Shown here one piece after another: positions 6,633-12,112 of a DNA stretch of 12,112 nt. Source of the DNA: an uncultured Rhodospirillales bacterium (GTDB lineage: Bacteria; Pseudomonadota; Alphaproteobacteria; Rhodospirillales; Defluviicoccaceae); the NCBI GenBank assembly GCA_937127205.1, contig CAKZLS010000150.1:1-12112 (forward strand), read 5' to 3'. Positions within the stretch are counted from its first letter, which is position 1; the number at the start of each line of letters is the position of its first letter. The notes below the pieces were generated by a model, which made no database searches, was not told the DNA's origin, and was given only the letters and a program-made list of their open reading frames with translations. Made by a program: the position numbers and the translations under genes.

Positions 6633-7967
6633 CTAATCGCTTTGTCCGGACGGTTCGGCTGCCGCCAGCAGCTTCGGCATGGCGCTTTCGGCCAACCCCA
6701 CGGTTTCGTTGACGTTGAGCGTGCCGTTGACGATGTGTGCCGAGTTAACAACGTGAAGGCCGGGCACCGAAGTGATCATGGGCGGGAGCCGATCCGAATA
6801 GTTCAATGTAGAGATAGCGAGAACTTGGCGCACCCGCGAGATCCGAAAGGCCAGAATGTCGTCGGGAGCGAGACCCGGATGCATTCTCCTTAGCCCCGCC
6901 ATGAAATGCTCTTCCACCTCGGCATCGGAAAGCGCCCAGTAGGGGTCTTCCGATGTCACGTAACGCGGCAAATAAATCAGCGATCGTCCGTCTAATTGTT
7001 CGGTTCCGATCAAGGCGGTCATCTCGACGATCGCGGTGAAAGGAATGGTTTCGTCGGTGATGTAGGTCAAATAGTACTGTGTTAGGGGCCGCTTGAGCAC
7101 CAGCGAGGCGCAGACGATGCCTTGATAGACGATGCCCTCGAGCCGCTCTTTTTCCTCTGGTTTCAAGCCGACACAAACCTTCGACGCCAGCGGACCGGCC
7201 AGTGTTACGACCACTTGATCATATTGTTGATCTCCGAGACGGGATCGCACTTGGACACCATTTCCGGTTCGCTCGATGCTCTCCACCGGACATCCGAGTT
7301 CCAACGAGACACCGCGGGCGGTAAGGCGCTCGGACAACCGCTTGAGGATGCGGTCGTAGCTGCCCGGGATAAAACCGAACATCTCGGTCTTCAGGCCGCT
7401 TCGCCGGGCGGCATACAGACGGCGGATCACCGCCCAAATGAACGAGGCCGACGCCTGCGTGTAATTATCGCCAAGTTTTGCGCGCAGAAGTGGCCGCCAG
7501 ATGAGTTCGAACACCCGCTTCCCCGACAGCTTGATCAGCCACTCGGTTAGCGGCACACGCTCCAGGGACCGGCCATCCTCGATCCGAGACGCATACATGA
7601 TCGTGCCCGCCAGACGGACCTTGTCAATAAAATTCAAAGGCGGAAATTTGAGGTAATCAATGGCGTTGTTCAGCCGGAACAGCCCACCGTCCGCATAAAA
7701 CCCCGTTTGCGTTATCCGCCACTCGAACTCATCGTCGAGATCGATCTCCTTCAGCAGAGTCCGCAGAAAGCTGTCCGACAGCAAGGTCACGTGGTAGTGG
7801 CGATCCCAGGTGATGCCGCCCAATTGCCACGCCGACGCCAGACCACCCAATTCGGGAGCCGCCTCCACCACCGTGACCTGTTGGCCGACCTCAGACAACC
7901 GCCAAGCCAGGGTCAGGCCGAGCATACCCCCGCCGACCACACACCAGCTACGCTGGGTCTCCGCCAT
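6633..7967 (-). CDS. FAD-dependent oxidoreductase, amine-oxidase / protoporphyrinogen-oxidase-like
   Basis: A 444-residue flavoprotein. The N-terminal dinucleotide fold is clear: VVGGGMLG (10-17) for the FAD pyrophosphate, E35 for the ribose, and GGLAS (41-45), the second conserved FAD segment. The usual C-terminal FAD segment appears near residues 400-430 (PGLHVVNSAHIVNGTLNVNETVG, shown here as two pieces: PGLHVVNSAHI and NVNETVGLAESAM). Overall it resembles the amine oxidase, phytoene desaturase and protoporphyrinogen oxidase superfamily; the usual UDP-galactopyranose mutase motifs were not seen. The reaction is unknown. Position between an N-acyltransferase and a deacetylase suggests it acts on a sugar or lipid-linked sugar of the same pathway, but that is only context. 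GGAG lies 6 bases before ATG 7967. Junctions of 14 bases upstream and 15 downstream support one operon. Confidence 0.8.
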   Translation of the reverse strand: MAETQRSWCVVGGGMLGLTLAWRLSEVGQQVTVVEAAPELGGLASAWQLGGITWDRHYHVTLLSDSFLRTLLKEIDLDDEFEWRITQTGFYADGGLFRLNNAIDYLKFPPLNFIDKVRLAGTIMYASRIEDGRSLERVPLTEWLIKLSGKRVFELIWRPLLRAKLGDNYTQASASFIWAVIRRLYAARRSGLKTEMFGFIPGSYDRILKRLSERLTARGVSLELGCPVESIERTGNGVQVRSRLGDQQYDQVVVTLAGPLASKVCVGLKPEEKERLEGIVYQGIVCASLVLKRPLTQYYLTYITDETIPFTAIVEMTALIGTEQLDGRSLIYLPRYVTSEDPYWALSDAEVEEHFMAGLRRMHPGLAPDDILAFRISRVRQVLAISTLNYSDRLPPMITSVPGLHVVNSAHIVNGTLNVNETVGLAESAMPKLLAAAEPSGQSD

Positions 7968-7981
7968 TACATGCTCCGACG

Positions 7982-8614
7982 CTAAGTTTGTCCGGGAGGA
8001 TCGAGTTCGATAACCGTTGCACCATCCATCTTATAGCGCAAACCGCACGAACCGCACGCCACTTCGTCCGACGTTTCCGGAACGGGTCCCTCGAACCTCA
8101 GAACCGGCTCGCCACAACGGCAGACGACACCGACCGACCGCGCGGGATGCCCCATAACCATGTGAAAGTCGGGAACGCTACGGGTGATCACCGACCCCAT
8201 TCCGACCATGGCGAAACGGCCAATTTCCAAATCACCACCGATGACACAGCGGGCACCGATTGTGGCGCCCGCCCGAACGTGCGTGTCGAGTGTCAATTCG
8301 TCCGGCCCAGAATCGCGGAGATCGGAGAGATCCGGTGTGGTCGCGCGCGGGAACCGGTCGTTGGTGAAAGTGGTCCCCGCCGCGATCATCACACCTGTCT
8401 CGATAGTGACACCCGTACAGATGTAGACAAAAGCGTTGATCTTGACGCGATCGCCAATTTCCACACCGTAGGCGACGTAGGTTTTTTCGCCGACGATACA
8501 GTCGGAACCGATCCGGGATGGCGCGCGGATATGGACGTTGTCCCATACGCTTGTCCCATCGCCGATCACGGCCCCCGCCTCGACGAGGGCCGTGGGATGT
8601 ATACGTGCGGCCAT
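7982..8614 (-). CDS. Left-handed beta-helix N-acyltransferase with C-terminal Cys4 segment (WlbB/QdtC-like)
   Basis: A 210-residue hexapeptide-repeat protein, expected to be trimeric and to transfer an acyl group from acyl-CoA to a sugar amine. Isoleucine-rich repeats run from about residue 5 to 165 (HPTALVEAGAVIGDGTSVWD onward), interrupted by the active-site loop TFTNDRFPRA (82-91). That TNDxxPR loop is known from sugar-nucleotide 3-N-acetyltransferases such as WlbB, WbpD and QdtC. The tail has C165-x-C167 and C187-x2-C190, a probable zinc ribbon. The start at ATG 8614 begins with the family-typical MAARIHPTALV; a longer frame to 8677 would overlap the dehydrogenase gene and adds an unrelated stretch. 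It lies 8 bases after the dehydrogenase stop. N-acetylation of a 3-amino sugar is the best guess, from motif and neighbours. Confidence 0.85.
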   Translation of the reverse strand: MAARIHPTALVEAGAVIGDGTSVWDNVHIRAPSRIGSDCIVGEKTYVAYGVEIGDRVKINAFVYICTGVTIETGVMIAAGTTFTNDRFPRATTPDLSDLRDSGPDELTLDTHVRAGATIGARCVIGGDLEIGRFAMVGMGSVITRSVPDFHMVMGHPARSVGVVCRCGEPVLRFEGPVPETSDEVACGSCGLRYKMDGATVIELDPPGQT

Positions 8615-8622
8615 GGATAACG

Positions 8623-9642
8623 CTACGCCGCAGTCGTGCTTCGAGGCACTGCGTCCGGCCCGTTGATGGTAACCCATCCCCCTTGCTTCAGCGAGGTGTA
8701 GGCGGCCTGGATTACCTCCACGGACGCGATGGCATCCTCATTGGAGATCAGCAACGGCTCGGTGCCTTGAATCCGGTTGCAGAAATTCCGGATCTGTCCT
8801 TCAAAAGCAGAGAACTTGTTATACCCTTGACCAAAGACGACCCAGTCGGCACTGGACTTCTGCTTGTAGCGGGACTCCTGCCATCCGATCAGAATGGTGC
8901 CATCCGTACCGTAGACCCGGATGAACGTGTCCAAGTCCTTGTTCAGGCTCCAAGAGAGATCGATATGCGCGGTCGCGCCACTTTCGGTGTGCACGAACAG
9001 GTTGGCCGAGTCTTCCACCGGAATATCCTGGATGCGTTTTCCTTCGACGGCCAGAATGTCGACAATCGGTCCCAGCAAATAGCGCACGATGTCGACGGAG
9101 TGCGTTCCGTTGTCGATTAACACGCCGCCGCCACTGACCTTTGGATCGGAGTTCCAACGGCGCTCCATGCTGACGCTGGAGGCAAACGCGTTTTCCATAA
9201 GGATGACGTCGCCGACCAGACCCGACGTGATGATGGAGCGGGCGCGAATGACGTCTTCCACGTAGCGGAACTTCGACGCCATCGCCAGGATGACACCCTT
9301 GCTTTCGGCCGCCTCGCAAAGCGCGCGGGCGCTGGCGGTATCCGTACTCAGCGGTTTTTCGCAAAGGACGGGAAGTCCGCGGTCAATGAAATAGGTCGCG
9401 ATTTCAGAGTGCGTGGAGGGTGGCGTGCAAACGATGACGGCTTCGCACCCGGACTTCTCAGCCATTTCCTGGTGCGACGCATAACTGTCGCATCCCATCG
9501 ATTCGGCCGCAGCCGCGGCCGCTTCAACCCGGGTATCGGCGATGCCCACAAGGCGCGCGAACGTGCAGTCTTCCATGGCCTTGGTGTACGACTGAGCAAT
9601 CGCCCCCGCGCCAACCAATCCAAGTTTCAGAGGTTCAGACAT
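8623..9642 (-). CDS. Gfo/Idh/MocA family NAD(P)-dependent dehydrogenase
   Basis: A 339-residue oxidoreductase. Domain 1 (about 1-125) is a Rossmann fold with GLVGAGAIAQ (8-17), the CTPPSTH segment (72-78) and the family's EKP motif (95-97). Domain 2 is the alpha/beta substrate domain with GGGVLIDNGTHSVD (171-184), giving the usual catalytic set K96, D177 and H181. Members oxidise or reduce sugar hydroxyl and keto groups. In WbpB/WlbA-type pathways the enzyme makes the 3-keto sugar that the aminotransferase then uses, which fits its neighbours. ATG 9642 is chosen because GGAGG lies 5 bases upstream and it follows the aminotransferase stop by one base (TGA-C-ATG); a longer frame to 9933 runs inside the aminotransferase gene. 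Exact substrate cannot be read from sequence. Confidence 0.9.
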   Translation of the reverse strand: MSEPLKLGLVGAGAIAQSYTKAMEDCTFARLVGIADTRVEAAAAAAESMGCDSYASHQEMAEKSGCEAVIVCTPPSTHSEIATYFIDRGLPVLCEKPLSTDTASARALCEAAESKGVILAMASKFRYVEDVIRARSIITSGLVGDVILMENAFASSVSMERRWNSDPKVSGGGVLIDNGTHSVDIVRYLLGPIVDILAVEGKRIQDIPVEDSANLFVHTESGATAHIDLSWSLNKDLDTFIRVYGTDGTILIGWQESRYKQKSSADWVVFGQGYNKFSAFEGQIRNFCNRIQGTEPLLISNEDAIASVEVIQAAYTSLKQGGWVTINGPDAVPRSTTAA

Positions 9643-9643
9643 G

Positions 9644-10882
9644 TCAGCCTCCATTCCGCAGCGATTTATGGGCCGAACGAATGGCCGACGCGATAAAGTC
9701 GATATGCGTTTCGTTATAGAGTTCGTTCCAGGGGAGAACGAGAATGTCATGGAGCCCCTTGAACGTTCCCGGGAAGTTCTCCGGCGCGTAATCGACGGCT
9801 TCCGGTCTCGCCAACGAGTAAGGAAACCGGCTGTTTCCGAAGGTCCGCTGATCTTTGATAACCGCGCACTGGAAAGCGGGCTTCTGAATATAGCGCGGCG
9901 CGGTTGCAATTCCTTTTTTCTTAAGCTCGGCACCCAGAGCCGGCGAGCCTCCCGGAATTTCCGCGTCGTCCACCCAAACGCAATAACGCCAATATGAGTG
10001 AACCGTGTTGTCGGCCTGCCACGGCGGGGCGATGCCGGGCAAGTCGGAGATCTGATCGGTCAGGCGGTGAGCCATGTCAATCCGCTGCTTTACCCCCTTC
10101 TCCAACTTGTCCATCTGTGCCAGCGCGACGGCGCCCTGCAATTCCGTAAGCCGATAGTTCGGCGCGAGGAAGTAGTGATCGGGGTTCGGATCGCCATAGC
10201 CCCAAGCCTTGTTGACAAACAGCCGCATCCGGCGGGCGAGACCGGGGCAGATAGAGACGCAGGCGCCCCCCTCACCCGTCGTAATATGCTTGCCCTGTTG
10301 CAGACTGAATGCGCCAATCGCGCCAATGGTGCCGACCATCTTGCCGTCAACCTTGGCGAGGTAGGCCTGAGCGCAATCCTCGATCACAGAGATGTTGTGC
10401 TTGTCAGCCAGCTTCATGATCGCCGTCATTTCCGCTGGATTGCCGAACAGGTGAGTAACGATGATGCCGCGCGTGCGGTTGCTCAGCCGGTCTTCGATTG
10501 TTTTCGCCGTAACGTTGCACGTCCGCGGGTCCACATCGGCAAACACCGGGATCGCGCCCTGATACAGAATCGGCGCAATCGCACCCATGTCCGTAATCGG
10601 CGAACTAATGATTTCATCGCCGGGTTCCGGATCAATGGCGCCGACCGCGGTATGAATTGCGGCGGTCCCCGACGCACACGCCACCGCGTGCCGGACATCG
10701 AGAATTTCCTCGTAACGCCGTTCCAAGGAATTGACCATGGTGCCTTTGGTCGACGTCAGGGTGCCGCTATTGATGACCTCTGTCAGCAGCTCGATTTCTT
10801 CTTTTCCTAAGGTCCGGCCGGTACTGTCCTGATCGGAAGGCAGTTCGATGACTGCGTCCTCTACCGCTTCAAGCGGACTCAT
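9644..10882 (-). CDS. DegT/DnrJ/EryC1/StrS family PLP-dependent aminotransferase
   Basis: A 412-residue sugar aminotransferase of fold type I. The PLP lysine is K198 in SLQQGKHITTGEGG, D169 in VIEDCAQAY should bind the pyridine nitrogen, and SGT at 71-73 contributes to phosphate binding. The QQ-x-KH-x-TTGEGG form is shared with sugar and cyclitol aminotransferases such as StsC- and QdtB-like enzymes, which use glutamate or glutamine as amino donor. Next to a Gfo dehydrogenase and a WlbB/QdtC-like acyltransferase, it most likely aminates a keto-sugar nucleotide, perhaps at C3. The start at 10882 is supported by AGGAG 7 bases upstream and by the ATGA overlap with the upstream stop; the longer frame to 11074 lies within the glycosyltransferase gene. 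Translation is probably coupled at both ends. Confidence 0.92.
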   Translation of the reverse strand: MSPLEAVEDAVIELPSDQDSTGRTLGKEEIELLTEVINSGTLTSTKGTMVNSLERRYEEILDVRHAVACASGTAAIHTAVGAIDPEPGDEIISSPITDMGAIAPILYQGAIPVFADVDPRTCNVTAKTIEDRLSNRTRGIIVTHLFGNPAEMTAIMKLADKHNISVIEDCAQAYLAKVDGKMVGTIGAIGAFSLQQGKHITTGEGGACVSICPGLARRMRLFVNKAWGYGDPNPDHYFLAPNYRLTELQGAVALAQMDKLEKGVKQRIDMAHRLTDQISDLPGIAPPWQADNTVHSYWRYCVWVDDAEIPGGSPALGAELKKKGIATAPRYIQKPAFQCAVIKDQRTFGNSRFPYSLARPEAVDYAPENFPGTFKGLHDILVLPWNELYNETHIDFIASAIRSAHKSLRNGG

Positions 10883-12112
10883 GGCACTTCTCCTGTTTGA
10901 CTTGATTGTTGAGGGCGAAACTGCCGCGAAGCCCGTTCCGCCAAAAGATGGGCAAGCAAGGCAAGGTGACCGCGAATGGTCTTCAGATTGCTCATTTTCG
11001 AATGTCCAAGCAATCTCACTTCCATCACGGCCGGGCACTCTACCACGCCTCTCCCGTTCATATCCAGCTGGCATAAAATCTCGCTAATCCCCACGAAACC
11101 TTCGTACCGTAACGCCGTATTCCTGACAGCAGATGCACGGTAAACGCGAAAACAACTTGTGTAGGTGGCCAGCTTCTGGTGAAGCACGATTCCGTACAAT
11201 GCAGACAACCCACGAGACAAAACCAATCGCCACGCGGGCGCGTTGATGACTCCACCGAGTTCGTGATAAGGCGACGCCGTAACAAGATCGACGCCCGGCT
11301 CCAGCATCGGAATCATATCCCTTAGCTGTTGCGGATCGTATGTACCGTCGCAATCAATGGCACAAACGATGTCGGTGCTGGCGTTGGCGATTCCCGTCAA
11401 GGTCGCCGCGGCCACACCCCGGTTGCGGACATGTTGCACGATCGTGCAATCCGCCCTCTTTCCAAAAATCTCGTTGAGGCGCTCCCAAGTGCGGTCGCTG
11501 CTGCCGTCATCAACCAACACGAAGGAAACTTGATATTGCTGCGCCACGGACTTGCTGAAGCTTCGCAGCGTGTTAGCGAGATAACCCAGCGTCGCTTCCT
11601 CATTGTAACAAGGCACGACGACGGATATCGGTATCCTCACCTCCGGAACCGCAGCTTCCCGATCCGTGGTGACAGGCTCCGCATAAACCGGCATGTCCGC
11701 CGCCGCCTTTTCATTTGAGGTCGCAGCGACGGTCTTGGCCGCGGGCAATCCCAGAAAGTCTGCGACCGGCGAAAATCGGTATTGCGAGAGGTAATAGCGA
11801 ACCCGCTCGGACATCTCCTCCAAGTTTCGGTATTGGCGCATCCGTTGGAGCATTGAGGCGGCCGTTATTCGCGGTTGATCCGGATCAAGTTCCCAAATAT
11901 GGAAATAGAAGAACAGCGGGGCGGGAATTTCCCGGTCCCAGCGGGCGACAACCTTGCGAATGAGGCTGTCCGGCAATTGCCGCACATAGTTCCCACCCGA
12001 GAACGGAATGCAGAAAGATCCGACTTTCCAACTGGAGAGCGGAACCTCCCAAATTTCGCCGGCATCACTTTTGTGAACATGGGGAAACCGACGGAAAGGT
12101 TCATCGGAGAAC
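10879..12112 (-). CDS. Polysaccharide deacetylase (DUF3473 end) fused to family 2 glycosyltransferase, N-terminus beyond window edge
   Basis: The frame is open from the right edge to TGA at 10879-10881, giving 410 visible residues. Residues 1-125 match the C-terminal part of NodB deacetylases with a DUF3473 extension: GEIWEVPLSSW (18-28), PFSGGNYVRQLP, FYFHIWELDPDQPR (68-81) and a following helical block. Then comes an Ala/Thr/Glu-rich linker of about 35 residues. Residues 160-395 are a GT-A family 2 domain: SVVVPCYNEEATL (163-175), LVDDGSSD (199-206), DCDG (253-256, DxD-like) and GHSKMSNLKTIRGH near the end, similar to polyprenyl-phosphate sugar transferases. No membrane segment is visible. 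A GTG at 11985 could start a short form, but it cuts the deacetylase domain, so it is rejected. First visible gene of the operon, overlapping the aminotransferase by 4 bases. Substrates unknown. Confidence 0.85.
   Translation of the reverse strand, partial: FSDEPFRRFPHVHKSDAGEIWEVPLSSWKVGSFCIPFSGGNYVRQLPDSLIRKVVARWDREIPAPLFFYFHIWELDPDQPRITAASMLQRMRQYRNLEEMSERVRYYLSQYRFSPVADFLGLPAAKTVAATSNEKAAADMPVYAEPVTTDREAAVPEVRIPISVVVPCYNEEATLGYLANTLRSFSKSVAQQYQVSFVLVDDGSSDRTWERLNEIFGKRADCTIVQHVRNRGVAAATLTGIANASTDIVCAIDCDGTYDPQQLRDMIPMLEPGVDLVTASPYHELGGVINAPAWRLVLSRGLSALYGIVLHQKLATYTSCFRVYRASAVRNTALRYEGFVGISEILCQLDMNGRGVVECPAVMEVRLLGHSKMSNLKTIRGHLALLAHLLAERASRQFRPQQSSQTGEVP

Noticed and set aside
6633..7967. 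Identification of the flavoprotein as UDP-galactopyranose mutase
   Set aside because: Only the general FAD fold is shared; the mutase-specific substrate motifs were not seen.
9643..9933. Longer N-terminus for the Gfo/Idh dehydrogenase
   Set aside because: It lies within the aminotransferase gene; ATG 9642 has a GGAGG site and precedes the Rossmann fold directly.
10883..11074. Longer N-terminus for the aminotransferase
   Set aside because: It lies within the glycosyltransferase gene; ATG 10882 has AGGAG and an ATGA junction.

Overview
The window reads as chromosomal DNA from a GC-rich proteobacterium, most likely an alphaproteobacterium and plausibly of the Rhodospirillales. The basis is the gene order infA-maf-RNase G-yacG-tRNA-Phe on one strand, which I associate with that class, together with the protein style. 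No 16S or other marker allows a firmer call. Almost everything lies on the minus strand. Only the left-edge DUF4336 gene and the Lrp-type regulator are on the plus strand.

Left part (1-2290): the 3' part of a DUF4336 gene converges on an alanine dehydrogenase gene (ald), with a strong GC hairpin between them. A divergent Lrp/AsnC-family regulator sits across a 137-base AT-rich gap from ald and is its probable regulator. Middle part (2409-5396): a tightly packed minus-strand housekeeping group, infA, maf, rng (RNase G) and yacG, followed by tRNA-Phe(GAA). A 256-base non-coding element with 30-base terminal inverted repeats, TA ends and two internal hairpins lies between yacG and tRNA-Phe. It looks like a MITE of the IS630/Tc1-mariner type. 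It entered exactly at the yacG stop codon, and TAG is kept on the gene side.

Right part (5607-12112): six minus-strand genes with junctions of -4, 1, 8, 14 and 15 bases, so almost certainly one operon. In transcription order they are: a polysaccharide deacetylase (NodB/DUF3473) fused to a family-2 glycosyltransferase, cut by the window edge; a DegT-family PLP aminotransferase; a Gfo/Idh/MocA dehydrogenase; a left-handed beta-helix N-acyltransferase with a Cys4 tail; a FAD-dependent amine-oxidase-like protein; and a second NodB-type deacetylase. Oxidation, transamination and N-acylation form the known route to 3-acylamino sugar nucleotides. A polyprenyl-phosphate-type glycosyltransferase fused to a deacetylase recalls the separate ArnC and ArnD proteins. 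My working hypothesis is a lipid-carrier or cell-surface amino-sugar pathway; its substrate is unknown. Hand counts suggest this operon is less GC-rich in places than the housekeeping genes.

The most interesting items are the deacetylase-glycosyltransferase fusion and its operon, and the MITE-like element at the yacG stop codon. I saw no CRISPR array, phage gene or transposase.
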